64,000 nt of DNA from Alphaproteobacteria bacterium (GTDB lineage: Bacteria > Pseudomonadota > Alphaproteobacteria > UBA6615), in the NCBI GenBank assembly GCA_002727315.1, contig PBWR01000006.1, positions 124,001 through 188,000 on the forward strand. Reading direction: 5' to 3'. Below are positions 1 through 8,024 of the stretch, in pieces (position 1 is the stretch's first letter; the number at the start of each line of letters is the position of its first letter). The position numbers and the translations under genes were made by a program. Below the pieces are notes generated by a model. That model made no database searches, had not been told where the DNA came from, and saw nothing but the letters and a program-made list of their open reading frames with translations.

Positions 1-1
1 G

Positions 2-991
2 GCCGCCCAGCGCAAATGGGGCCTCGACATCATCAACGACGGCGAAATGAGCAAGACCGGCTATGCCACCTACATCCAGCAGCGCCTGGACGGATTTTCC
101 GGCGACAGCCCGTCGGTACGTTTCGACGACCTGTCGGGCTTTCCGGGCTATCGAAAGATGCTGGCCCGCATGGCCGACACGCGGCGCCTCAACCGGCCCT
201 GCTGTACCGGAGAGGTGGTGATCCGCGACCGCGAACCCATGCGCAAAGACCTTGAGAACCTTGCCGCCGCCAGCAAGGATAGCGACGCGACGGAGTTCTT
301 CATGAACGCCGCCTCGCCCGGCGTCATCACCGTGTTCCAGTACAATGAGTACTACCCAAACGACGATGCCTATCTGGAAGCGCTGTCGAACGTGATGCGC
401 GAGGAATACGAGGCCATCGCGAATGCCGGTTACATCCTGCAGATCGACTGCCCGGACCTGGCCATGGGCCGGCACACGGAATATCGCGAGCTCTCTGATG
501 CCGATTTCCTGAAACATGCCGAGATGCAGATCGAGGCAATGAACGCCGCGCTGGAGAACGTGCCTCCCGACCGTGCGCGCATGCACATCTGCTGGGGCAA
601 CTATGAGGGCCCGCACCATCTCGACATTCCGTTCGAGGCGATCTTCGACGTGGTCATGAAGGCCAAGCCCGAGGGGCTGCTGGTGGAATCCTCGAACCCG
701 CGCCACGCCCACGAATGGCGCGTGTTCGAGGCCAAGCAGCTGCCCGATGATAAGGTCATCATGCCCGGTGTCATCGACAGCGTGACCAACTATATCGAGC
801 ACCCCGGCGTGGTCGCCGACCGCATTTGCAACTATGCCAATGTCGTCGGCCGGGAACGGGTGATCGCCGGTGCGGATTGCGGTTTCGCCACCTTCGCCGG
901 AATCGGCAAGGTGGACCCGGACATCGCGATCGAGAAGTTCAAGTCGCTGGTGGCCGGCGCCGAGATCGCGTCCGACCGGCTCTGGGGCTAG
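2..991 (+). CDS. Cobalamin-independent methionine synthase (MetE C-terminal type) family protein, 5' end outside window
   Basis: The reading frame is open from the first bases, so the gene begins left of the window; 329 residues are visible. It resembles the zinc-dependent catalytic barrel of MetE, which moves a methyl group to homocysteine or a related thiol. Expected zinc ligands are visible: an H-x-C pair (His codon 584-586, Cys codon 590-592, in HICWGN), a Glu in LLVESSN, and a late Cys in GADCGF. Stand-alone proteins of this kind lack the N-terminal half of MetE, and their methyl donor is often unknown, so the exact substrate is uncertain. The TAG stop (989-991) overlaps the stop of the convergent thioesterase in a CTAG tetranucleotide. 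Confidence 0.85.
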   Translation, partial: AAQRKWGLDIINDGEMSKTGYATYIQQRLDGFSGDSPSVRFDDLSGFPGYRKMLARMADTRRLNRPCCTGEVVIRDREPMRKDLENLAAASKDSDATEFFMNAASPGVITVFQYNEYYPNDDAYLEALSNVMREEYEAIANAGYILQIDCPDLAMGRHTEYRELSDADFLKHAEMQIEAMNAALENVPPDRARMHICWGNYEGPHHLDIPFEAIFDVVMKAKPEGLLVESSNPRHAHEWRVFEAKQLPDDKVIMPGVIDSVTNYIEHPGVVADRICNYANVVGRERVIAGADCGFATFAGIGKVDPDIAIEKFKSLVAGAEIASDRLWG

Positions 992-1443
992 TCGCCGACG
1001 ACCAGGACTTCCAGCCCCTTCCGGACGTGATCCGGGATCGGGGTCGGCTTCATCTCGCCGGGCCGCACATAGACATGGACGAAATGGCCGGTTGCCGCCG
1101 GGGTCTCCTGGCCCTGCCGGAAAATCCCCACCTCGTAGGTCACCGATGAGTTTCCGAGCTTGCGGACACGCACGCCGACATCGAGGACATCAGGAAACGC
1201 GATCTCGCTGTGGAACCGGCAGCCGGTCTCCACGACCATCCCGACCGGTTCCTTCTTGCAATAATCCAGGCCGGTGAACCGGATCAGGAACTCGTTCACC
1301 ACCGTGTCGAAATAGGAATAGTAGGTCACGTTGTTGACATGGCCGTAGACGTCATTGTCCATCCAGCGGGTCGGTATCTGGAGGAAATGCGGATAGTTCC
1401 CGCGCCGTTCGTCACGCTCGGTCTTCTTTTTTTGACTACTCAT
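988..1443 (-). CDS. Acyl-CoA thioesterase, 4HBT hotdog family
   Basis: The product is 151 residues, normal for a single-hotdog thioesterase that hydrolyses acyl-CoA or hydroxybenzoyl-CoA type thioesters. The N-terminal third has the family pattern HVNNVTYYSYFDT, with the Asp in the usual catalytic position. The frame stays open upstream, but the ATG at 1443 is preferred: it overlaps the TGA of the upstream hydrolase as ATGA (tcat at 1440-1443), a typical translational-coupling junction, and upstream residues are low-complexity shadow sequence. It is the last gene of the leftward metY - hydrolase - thioesterase operon. The substrate cannot be read from sequence. Confidence 0.85.
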   Translation of the reverse strand: MSSQKKKTERDERRGNYPHFLQIPTRWMDNDVYGHVNNVTYYSYFDTVVNEFLIRFTGLDYCKKEPVGMVVETGCRFHSEIAFPDVLDVGVRVRKLGNSSVTYEVGIFRQGQETPAATGHFVHVYVRPGEMKPTPIPDHVRKGLEVLVVGD

Positions 1444-2240
1444 CGAGCTGTTTCCAAAAAATCTGAAAGGATGTCGATCGTCTCGTTCGGACGCTCGACC
1501 ATGATCATGTGCCCCGTGTCGGGTAGGATTTCGGCCCGCGCATCGGCAATCGCCGCGCGCAGCCCTTTCGATGCCCCCACCGGCGTCATCCGGTCGCCCG
1601 TCCCCATCAGGAACAGGGTCGGGCACGCGACCTTCGCGGCAGCGTCCAGCGCGCCTGTCCAGTCGTTACAGGCCGCCAGGTCGATCCCGAGTACATCCGG
1701 CGGTCCCGAAGCCAGCAGCGCCAGGCCGCCACCGCGCAGCCACAGGCCCGGTGCCTGGTGTCCACCCTTGTGGGCGGATTTCCCGAAGCCCCAATCGGTG
1801 ATCAGCTCCCAGGCGACCGGGTCGTTCGCGGCCGCCGCAGTCAGCAGGTCCGGGTGGACCTGCATGTGATCGGACGGCCCGATTAGGACGAGGGAGGCGG
1901 TCCGCGACGGCGCCTGCGCGGCCGCAGCCAGCACGATCAGCGAACCCATGGAGTGCCCGGCCAGATGGGCCTGTTCGACACCTGCGGCATCGACGAACCG
2001 CCAGAGCCAATCGGCATAACCCTCGATGCCGCCGGACGGCATCCCCTGCGAACGCCCGTGACCCGGCAGATCGGGCACAAGCACGTTGAAGCCGTGATGG
2101 GCGAAATAGCGGGTCTGTAACCCCCAGGCACTGTGATCATTGCCGCCACCATGCACCAGCACCAGAGTCGGCAGCGCGGGGTCGAAGGCCGTGCCGCCGG
2201 TGTGCACAAAGACCCGTAGATCGTCGACGGTAACGTCCAT
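1440..2240 (-). CDS. Alpha/beta hydrolase fold protein
   Basis: The product is 266 residues with the classic fold signatures: the oxyanion-hole segment LVHGGGNDHSAW near residue 30, the nucleophile elbow GHSMGS near residue 95, a late Asp in MGTGDRMTP, and the catalytic His in DTGHMIM near the C-terminus. The triad is therefore complete. It starts 10 nt after the metY stop behind a G-rich ribosome-binding stretch, and overlaps the downstream thioesterase by 4 nt. The operon suggests a role near methionine or acyl-ester metabolism, but that is inference. No signal peptide is seen. Confidence 0.85.
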   Translation of the reverse strand: MDVTVDDLRVFVHTGGTAFDPALPTLVLVHGGGNDHSAWGLQTRYFAHHGFNVLVPDLPGHGRSQGMPSGGIEGYADWLWRFVDAAGVEQAHLAGHSMGSLIVLAAAAQAPSRTASLVLIGPSDHMQVHPDLLTAAAANDPVAWELITDWGFGKSAHKGGHQAPGLWLRGGGLALLASGPPDVLGIDLAACNDWTGALDAAAKVACPTLFLMGTGDRMTPVGASKGLRAAIADARAEILPDTGHMIMVERPNETIDILSDFLETAR

Positions 2241-2250
2241 TCCCCGCCCC

Positions 2251-3555
2251 CTATTTCTGCGAGGCGCGAAGCGCCTGCTTCAGGTCCGCGACGATGTCGC
2301 CGGTGTCCTCAAGGCCAATCGCGAGGCGGACCATGTCCTCGCCCACGCCGGCGGCGTCCAGATCCTCGGCACTCATCTGCTGGTGCGTGGTGCTGGCGGG
2401 ATGAATGACCAGGGATTTCGCGTCTCCGACATTCGCCAGATGGGAAAACAATTCCAGCGCCTCGATGAACTTCGCCCCCGCGCGCCGCGGCCCCTCGGCC
2501 CCCGGTTTGACCCCGAACGTCACGATGGCACCCGCGCCGTCGGGCAGAATGCGTTTTGCAAGGTCGTGGTCGGGGTGGCTGGGAAGCCCGGGATACATGA
2601 CCCAGGCCACCTCATCCGCATCGGACAGGAACTCGGCAACCGCCTGCGCATTGCCGACATGGCGTGCCATTCGGATCGGCAGGGTTTCCAGCCCCTGCAG
2701 CAGATAGAACGCAGTCTGGGGCGCCATGCACGCACCGAAATCACGCAGCCCCTCTGCCCGGGCCCGCATGATTAAGGCGGCCGGCCCGAACTCCTCAGCG
2801 AAATCCAGCCCGTGATAACCTTCATATGGCTCGGTCATGCCGGGAAACTTGCCCGATGCCTCCCAGTCGAAGACACCACTGTCGACGAGCACCCCGCCGA
2901 TGGCCACCCCGTGGCCGCCGATCCACTTGGTGGCCGAATGCATGATCAAGTCGGCCCCGTGTTCGAATGGATGCAGCAGCGCAGGCGTCGAGAAGGTCGC
3001 ATCGACGAGGAGCGGCAGTCCGGCGTCATGTGCAACCTTGGCGACCGCGCCGATGTCCAGAACCTCAAGACCGGGGTTGCCGATGGTCTCGGCAAACACC
3101 AGGCGGGTTTCATCGCGGATCGCATCGCGGAAAGCGTCCGGGTCGCGCGGATCGACAAAGGTCGTGGTGATCCCGAAACGCGGCAGCGTGTGGACGAACA
3201 GATTGTGCGTCCCGCCATAGATATTGCGCGAGGCCACGATGTGCCCGCCGGCGTCCATCAGGGTCATGACCGCCAGCGACATTGCCGCCTGGCCGCTCGC
3301 CGTCGCGATCGCGCCGACACCACCCTCGAGCGCGGCCATGCGTTCCTCGAACACGGCCACGGTCGGGTTCGAAATGCGCGAATAGATGTGCCCGGCGCGT
3401 TCGAGATTGAATAGGCTCGCGGCATGGTCCACATCGGGAAACACATAGGACGTCGACTGGTAGATCGGCGCCGCGCGCGCGCCAGTGACGGGATCGGGAT
3501 GCTGGCCCGCATGGAGGCTGAGGGTTGAAAACTTCAGATGCTTCGGGTCGATCAT
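2251..3555 (-). CDS. metY: O-acetylhomoserine sulfhydrylase / aminocarboxypropyltransferase
   Basis: The product is 434 residues, the usual size of the PLP-dependent Cys/Met metabolism enzymes that make homocysteine from O-acetylhomoserine and sulfide. Visible landmarks: SLHAGQ and QSTSY near the N-terminus, the PLP-binding region with DATFSTP, and the Schiff-base lysine in HSATKWIGGHG. Length and the GFVGQ-like Met/Cys pattern favour MetY over MetB/MetZ. The ATG at 3555 (MIDPKHLKF) fits the family N-terminus; the longer open frame to 3627 has no family-like residues. It heads an operon with the hydrolase and thioesterase. The upstream DNA carries an sRNA-like unit ending in an intrinsic terminator 85 nt before the start codon. 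Confidence 0.9.
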   Translation of the reverse strand: MIDPKHLKFSTLSLHAGQHPDPVTGARAAPIYQSTSYVFPDVDHAASLFNLERAGHIYSRISNPTVAVFEERMAALEGGVGAIATASGQAAMSLAVMTLMDAGGHIVASRNIYGGTHNLFVHTLPRFGITTTFVDPRDPDAFRDAIRDETRLVFAETIGNPGLEVLDIGAVAKVAHDAGLPLLVDATFSTPALLHPFEHGADLIMHSATKWIGGHGVAIGGVLVDSGVFDWEASGKFPGMTEPYEGYHGLDFAEEFGPAALIMRARAEGLRDFGACMAPQTAFYLLQGLETLPIRMARHVGNAQAVAEFLSDADEVAWVMYPGLPSHPDHDLAKRILPDGAGAIVTFGVKPGAEGPRRAGAKFIEALELFSHLANVGDAKSLVIHPASTTHQQMSAEDLDAAGVGEDMVRLAIGLEDTGDIVADLKQALRASQK

Positions 3556-3639
3556 GGGCCGGGTCCGGCAGCGGAGAGGATTGCGCGCGAACTTATCGCA
3601 ACCGGGCCCCGGCTTGAACCGGGTCAATGGTCTTTGGGC

Positions 3640-3770
3640 AAAAGAAAACCGCTCCGGAGGGGGGAGGCCGAAGCGGTTCAGTCAAAACAGGGAGGCATCA
3701 AAAGGGATCTGGGTGGATCCCGAGATGGTTCATGGGAGGAGCCATCACACCCAGATTCGCAGACCTGCGC
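3640..3770 (-). ncRNA. Candidate small RNA with CU-rich anti-Shine-Dalgarno loops and intrinsic terminator
   Basis: Read on the minus strand, a perfect 9-bp stem (ATCTGGGTG 3756-3748 with CACCCAGAT 3715-3707) encloses an inner 5-bp stem (GATGG/CCATC) whose loop contains CTCCTCCC (3741-3734). A second single-stranded GCCTCCC follows (3696-3690). An 11-bp hairpin (3678-3668 with 3657-3647, one G-U pair, loop rich in CCTCC) is followed by TTTTCTTTT. This is the layout of alphaproteobacterial sRNAs with anti-SD loops (alpha-r14 / cuckoo type). Alternatively it is an attenuated leader of metY, since transcription runs toward that gene. The 5' end is estimated. Confidence 0.5.
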
Positions 3771-3804
3771 TAACAAATGGTTAACGCCGACACCGAATAC
3801 GAAA

Positions 3805-3829
3805 AACGGGGCCGAAATTCGGCCCCGTT
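3805..3829. terminator. Bidirectional Rho-independent terminator after the TrcR-like gene
   Basis: A near-perfect palindrome (AACGGGGCCGAA / TTCGGCCCCGTT) lies 28 nt past the stop of the leftward TrcR-like gene. It is followed by a T run on both strands (TTTTTCG on minus, CTCTTTTT on plus). It insulates the TrcR-like gene from the sRNA/metY unit. Confidence 0.8.
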
Positions 3830-3856
3830 CTCTTTTTAGTCCATTTTACCAGATAC

Positions 3857-4510
3857 TTAGCTTTCGCCTTGATTGTTCCCGCCGATCCGCACATCTGCCA
3901 TCCAGTCGGGAATCCGGCTCTGTGAGGGCTCCTCTTCCGGGATCAGGTCGGCACTGATCGGGCGCCGATCGTCATCGGCCGGCTTGCGGCCCGCCTTGCG
4001 CCCCTTCTCGACAGCCTCGTCGAGATCGACCTGACGGCAGAGCCCGATCGTCACGGGGTCGCGCGGCTGAATCTGCGAGGAGTTCCAGTGGGTCCGGTCG
4101 CGAATGGCCGTAATGGTCGGCTTCGTCGTGCCAATCAGCTTGCCGATCTGCGCATCGCTGAGTTCCGGGTAGTACCGGATCAGGTACGCAATGCCGTCGG
4201 GCTTGTCCTGGCGTTTCGACACCGGCACGTAGCGCGGTCCCTTGGTGCGCTTCACTGGCGCCGGGTTGTCCGTTTCCTTGAGTTCCAGTCGCGCAACCGG
4301 GTCGGCCTGACAGCGCTCGATCTCGGACCATTCCAGCTGGCCGTTCGCCACCGGATCGAGGCCGCGCATACCCACGCCGACCTCACCATCGGCGATGCCC
4401 TGAACTTCAAGCATATGCAGGCCGGTAAACGCGGCAATCTGCTGAAACGACAGCGACGTGTTTTCCACGAGCCATACCGCCGTGGCCTTCGGCATCAACG
4501 GAGGTGCCAT
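3857..4510 (-). CDS. DUF1013 protein, TrcR-type cell-cycle transcriptional regulator
   Basis: The product is 217 residues and matches the alphaproteobacterial DUF1013 family, called cell-cycle transcriptional regulator TrcR in current annotations. Family hallmarks are the N-terminal KATAVWLVENTSLSF segment, the central PERYxPxSKRQDKPD-like block, and the helix-turn-helix-like stretch LSDAQIGKLIGTTKPTI. The last 40 residues are charged and low-complexity. The ATG at 4510 has a strong site (AAAGGAG, 5 nt spacing); the open frame to 4561 lacks family sequence. A sigma-70-like promoter lies at 4590-4618 and a terminator follows the stop, so it appears monocistronic. The DNA target is not deducible. 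Confidence 0.85.
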   Translation of the reverse strand: MAPPLMPKATAVWLVENTSLSFQQIAAFTGLHMLEVQGIADGEVGVGMRGLDPVANGQLEWSEIERCQADPVARLELKETDNPAPVKRTKGPRYVPVSKRQDKPDGIAYLIRYYPELSDAQIGKLIGTTKPTITAIRDRTHWNSSQIQPRDPVTIGLCRQVDLDEAVEKGRKAGRKPADDDRRPISADLIPEEEPSQSRIPDWMADVRIGGNNQGES

Positions 4511-4589
4511 AAAATCTCCTTTCGCCGGTCCGCCGCGCCGGGCGCGACCGGACCCGCCCAATTCGTCATCCCTGTGGGGGTTCCGCCCC

Positions 4590-4618
4590 TATATATGCGG
4601 CGATCCGCACAAATGCAA
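4590..4618 (-). promoter_or_regulatory. Sigma-70-like promoter of the TrcR-type gene
   Basis: On the minus strand TTGCAT (4618-4613) and TATATA (4595-4590) are separated by 17 nt. The -10 box lies 80 nt upstream of the start codon. It is the only TATA-like hexamer in this GC-rich gap (4511-4637). Confidence 0.55.
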
Positions 4619-4637
4619 AGCACACAGCAAGATCGGT

Positions 4638-5633
4638 TCACGACATATCGAGAATGATCTTTCCGATATGGGTGCTGGATTCCATCAGTCCGTGGGCCTC
4701 GGCAGCCTGCGCCAGTGGGAATGTGGCGTGAACAATCGGCGCCAGTTCCCTCGCCGCAATCCGCGGCCAGACCTTCTCGCGCAGGGCCTCGGCGATCTCG
4801 GCCTTCTGTGCCACCGAACGCGGGCGCAGGGTCGATCCAGTGATGGTCAGGCGGTTCATCATGACCTTCGCCAGGTTGATCTCCGACTTGGCGCCGCCCA
4901 TCAGTGCAATTTGCACGATCCGCCCATCGGGATTGAGCGCGGCGATATTGCGCGGAAGATACTCCCCGCCAACCATGTCCAGGATGACATCGACCCCCTT
5001 GCCGTCGGCCTCGATCACCTCCTCGAACGCGTCCTCGCGATAGTTGATCGCCTTGGTCGCCCCGAGAGACTCACAGAATGCCGCCTTCTCCGCCGTGCCG
5101 ACCGTCGTAAAGATCGCCTCGGCACCGAAAGCCTTGCAGAGCTGGATCGCCGTCGTGCCTATCCCGCTCGAGCCGCCATGGATCAGAACCCGCTCGCCGG
5201 CGGAAAACCGCCCGCGCTCGAAGACGTTGGTCCAGACGGTGAAGAAGGTCTCGGGCAGCCCGGCGGCCTGGATCATGTCGAGCCCGTCGGGCACCGGCAG
5301 GGTCTGGGGCGCGGGTGCGGCGACATACTCGGCATACCCGCCACCGGCCACAAGGGCGCACACGGCGTCACCGACCTCGAAACCTGCGCAATCAGGGCCG
5401 AGCGCGGCAACCTCGCCCGCCACCTCGAGTCCGGGCAGATCAGACGCGCCCGGCGGCGCCGGATAGAGCCCCTTGCGCTGCGCCACGTCGGGGCGGTTAA
5501 CGCCCGCGGCAGCCACCTTGATCAGGACCTCACCCGCGCCGGGTTCCGGGACCGCCCGTTCGGCGGGCTTCAGCACCTCGGGTCCGCCGGGCCCGGAAAT
5601 TTCCACCGCCTGCATCGTCGCCGGTAACGTCAT
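4638..5633 (-). CDS. NAD(P)H-quinone oxidoreductase, zinc-independent MDR family (PIG3-like)
   Basis: The product is 331 residues, normal for the quinone oxidoreductase branch of medium-chain dehydrogenases. The N-terminal GroES-like domain includes AAGVNRPDVAQRKG, and the Rossmann part has IHGGSSGIGTTAIQL near residue 150 for NADPH binding. The zinc-ligand cysteines of alcohol dehydrogenases are absent, as expected for this branch. The ATG at 5633 (MTLPATMQAVEI) has GAGGAGAG upstream; an internal ATG at 5615 is a weaker alternative. The substrate is probably a quinone or an enone, but this is unproven. Confidence 0.85.
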   Translation of the reverse strand: MTLPATMQAVEISGPGGPEVLKPAERAVPEPGAGEVLIKVAAAGVNRPDVAQRKGLYPAPPGASDLPGLEVAGEVAALGPDCAGFEVGDAVCALVAGGGYAEYVAAPAPQTLPVPDGLDMIQAAGLPETFFTVWTNVFERGRFSAGERVLIHGGSSGIGTTAIQLCKAFGAEAIFTTVGTAEKAAFCESLGATKAINYREDAFEEVIEADGKGVDVILDMVGGEYLPRNIAALNPDGRIVQIALMGGAKSEINLAKVMMNRLTITGSTLRPRSVAQKAEIAEALREKVWPRIAARELAPIVHATFPLAQAAEAHGLMESSTHIGKIILDMS

Positions 5634-5743
5634 CGTCTCTCTCCTCGACAAATATCGAACTATCGGACAGTTGCGGGCGCAATCTAGGCGCGTCAAACTT
5701 CATGCACAACGACCAGCCGGTCCCATTGGCAGGGAGCAGAAAC

Positions 5744-5941
5744 ATGAGCCTGGATGACGATCTGGAACCCACGTTTCAGGGACACAAGAAATCCTTCGAC
5801 GAGATCAACGTTGAATCCCTGTCGATAGAAGAGCTAAAGGCCTATATCGAGCACGCCGGAAACGAGATGGCACGCGCGGAAGCGGAGATCGAAAACCGGG
5901 AATCCCTGCGCGGCGACGCCGACGCATTGTTCAAGAAATAG
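5744..5941 (+). CDS. DUF1192 family small protein
   Basis: The product is 65 residues, acidic at the N-terminus (MSLDDDLEP) and helical at the C-terminus, with the family core LSIEELKAYIEH followed by alternating Glu/Arg (AEAEIENRESL). DUF1192 proteins are short alphaproteobacterial proteins of unknown function and often coiled-coil. The ATG at 5744 follows GGGAGCAGAAAC. It ends 29 nt before the acyl-CoA synthetase, so the two may be cotranscribed. Confidence 0.8.
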   Translation: MSLDDDLEPTFQGHKKSFDEINVESLSIEELKAYIEHAGNEMARAEAEIENRESLRGDADALFKK

Positions 5942-5970
5942 CGCGGTTCAACGCGCGCCTGGAGGAAGAC

Positions 5971-7608
5971 ATGGCCAATCATTTCGAAACCAACCTCGAC
6001 AAGAACGCGGCGAATTTCAACGCTCTGTCGCCGTTGAGCTTTATTCGGCGGTCGGCGAAGGTCTACCCAAACCGTGCCGCCGTGGTGCACGGAGACACCA
6101 GTTTCACCTATGCAGAGTTCTACGCGCGCTGCCGCCGCCTCGCCTCAGCGCTGAGCCAGCGGGGAATCGGCGAGGGAGATTGCGTGGCCGTGATGTCACC
6201 CAACACACCGCCCATGCTGGAGGCCCATTTCGGCATTCCGATGACCGGCGGCGTCATCAACGCGCTCAACTACCGCCTGGACGCCAAGGCCATCGCGTTC
6301 ATTCTGGACCACGGAGAAGCCAAGGTGGTTCTGACCGACACCGAATTCGCACCGGTGATCAAAGAGGCGCTTGAAATCGCCGAGGTCGACCCGATCGTGA
6401 TCGACATCGACGACCCGGAAGGCCCGGGCGGCGAGAAGCTGGGCAAGGTGGACTATGAGACGTTCATCGCGACCGGCGATCCCGAGTTCGAATGGTCCCT
6501 GCCGGACGATGAGTGGAAGGCGATCGCGCTCAATTACACATCGGGCACGACGGGCAACCCCAAGGGGGTCGTGTTTCACCATCGCGGCGCGTATCTGAAC
6601 GCGGTCGGCAACGTCTTCACCTGGGGTGCGACCGGTGGACCCGTCTACCTCTGGACCCTACCGATGTTTCACTGCAATGGCTGGTGCTTCACCTGGGGCG
6701 TGACCGCGGTCGGCGGCACCAATGTCTGCCTGCGCAACATCAACTCGGCCTCGATCTACGAGTCCATCGCGTCCAACGGCATCACCCATCTTTGCGGTGC
6801 GCCGATCATCATGCAAATGGTGGTCAACGCCACTGAAGAAGAGCGCCGGCCGTTCGATCAGCAGGTCGAGTTCATGACAGCGGCAGCACCGCCGCCGGCC
6901 GCCGTTCTGGCCGCGATGGCCGAAGAGGGCATAAACGTGACCCATGTCTATGGCCTGACCGAAATCTATGGGCCGGCAATCATCTGCGCCTGGCAGGATG
7001 AGTGGGACGAGTTGCCGCTTGAAGAGCGCTCCCGACTGCAGTCGCGCCAGGGGGTTCCCTACGAGGTGCTCGAAGACATGATGGTCGCCGACGCCGAGAC
7101 CCTGGAGCCGGTGCCCCAGGACGGCGAGACGCTGGGCGAGGTGTTCACGCGCGGCAATGTCACCATGAAGGGGTATTTGAAGAACCCCAAGGCAACCGAC
7201 GAGGCCTTTGCCGGGGGCTGGTTCCACACTGGTGATCTCGGGGTCTGGCATCCCGATGGCTATGTTGAGCTCAAGGACCGCTCCAAGGACATCATCATCT
7301 CCGGCGGCGAGAACATCTCATCCATCGAGGTCGAGGACGCGCTGTACAAGCATGCCGCCGTCGCAGCCGTCGGTGTCGTGGCCCGGCCGGACGAGAAATG
7401 GGGCGAAACCCCCTGTGCGTTCATCGAGCTCAAACCCGGTGCCGAAGTGACCGAAGAAGACATAATCCAGCATTGCCGGGACAATCTGGCCCACTTCAAG
7501 TGCCCGCGTTACGTGGTCTTCGGCCCATTGCCGAAGACATCCACCGGCAAGATCCAGAAGTTCAAACTTCGCGATCAGGCCAACGAACTTGCGAGCGCGG
7601 CCGAATAG
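5971..7608 (+). CDS. Acyl-CoA synthetase, AMP-binding (medium/long-chain fatty acid-CoA ligase type)
   Basis: The product is 545 residues of the ANL adenylate-forming superfamily. It activates a carboxylate to acyl-AMP and then acyl-CoA. Motifs in order: P-loop-like YTSGTTGNPKGV near residue 190, HVYGLTE near residue 327, GWFHTGDLG near residue 415, and the C-terminal catalytic lysine in PKTSTGKIQKF. The first ATG is preceded by GGAGGAAGAC, an ideal site. The sequence resembles the FadD3/AlkK-like medium-chain group, but chain length cannot be fixed. A strong hairpin terminator follows within 30 nt. Confidence 0.88.
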   Translation: MANHFETNLDKNAANFNALSPLSFIRRSAKVYPNRAAVVHGDTSFTYAEFYARCRRLASALSQRGIGEGDCVAVMSPNTPPMLEAHFGIPMTGGVINALNYRLDAKAIAFILDHGEAKVVLTDTEFAPVIKEALEIAEVDPIVIDIDDPEGPGGEKLGKVDYETFIATGDPEFEWSLPDDEWKAIALNYTSGTTGNPKGVVFHHRGAYLNAVGNVFTWGATGGPVYLWTLPMFHCNGWCFTWGVTAVGGTNVCLRNINSASIYESIASNGITHLCGAPIIMQMVVNATEEERRPFDQQVEFMTAAAPPPAAVLAAMAEEGINVTHVYGLTEIYGPAIICAWQDEWDELPLEERSRLQSRQGVPYEVLEDMMVADAETLEPVPQDGETLGEVFTRGNVTMKGYLKNPKATDEAFAGGWFHTGDLGVWHPDGYVELKDRSKDIIISGGENISSIEVEDALYKHAAVAAVGVVARPDEKWGETPCAFIELKPGAEVTEEDIIQHCRDNLAHFKCPRYVVFGPLPKTSTGKIQKFKLRDQANELASAAE

Positions 7609-7633
7609 GCCAGCGCGTCAACGCACAAACAAC

Positions 7634-7660
7634 AAAGGCGGCTCTCACGAGCCGCCTTTT
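7634..7660. terminator. Bidirectional intrinsic terminator
   Basis: An 11-bp stem (AAAGGCGGCTC with GAGCCGCCTTT, loop TCAC) is followed by a T-rich run on the plus strand. It separates the rightward acyl-CoA synthetase from the convergent YdcH-like gene and has A/T flanks on both sides. Confidence 0.8.
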
Positions 7661-7693
7661 CTCTCTTAAATCTGCATCCTAGTCCGGATCCGG

Positions 7694-7861
7694 TCAGGCG
7701 CGCTCAAGGCTTGCTATTTCATCCTTGAGCCTGAGTTTTTCTTTCTTCAAATGGGAAATCACGCTGTCATCGGGGTGCGGGCGTTGCACTTCCCCATCGA
7801 TTTTCGTCTCCAAGCTTGCGTGTTTCTGCCTCAGTTCATCGATCCTCGTGTCCATCGTCAC
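7694..7861 (-). CDS. YdcH family protein (DUF465)
   Basis: This small protein has 55 residues from GTG (7861) or 53 from ATG (7855). GGAG lies 9 nt before the GTG, which makes the GTG the better start. The sequence shows the two-helix DUF465 pattern: RIDELRQKHASLETKID, a short turn with PHPDD, then HLKKEKLRLKDEIASLE. Such proteins are coiled-coil and of unknown function. A second DUF465 gene starts on the opposite strand 163 nt away. Confidence 0.75.
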   Translation of the reverse strand: MTMDTRIDELRQKHASLETKIDGEVQRPHPDDSVISHLKKEKLRLKDEIASLERA

Positions 7862-8024
7862 GTGCAGCGTCTCCTTTGTCGCGCTAGCGTTGTTCGAAAA
7901 ACCACCATCGAATGCTAAGGTGATTCACCTTCTCTTGCAAAGTGGACAAAACCCCAGGCCCAACCGCCGCACCAACCCCGATCTGCTATAGTCGTCGCCG
8001 GGCCCGGACGGCCGAAATCATCCC

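Noticed and set aside
3556-3860. SAM-II type riboswitch in front of metY
   Set aside because: Position is right for an alphaproteobacterial methionine gene, but the pseudoknot core sequences of SAM-II are not present; the region folds as the sRNA/terminator unit instead.
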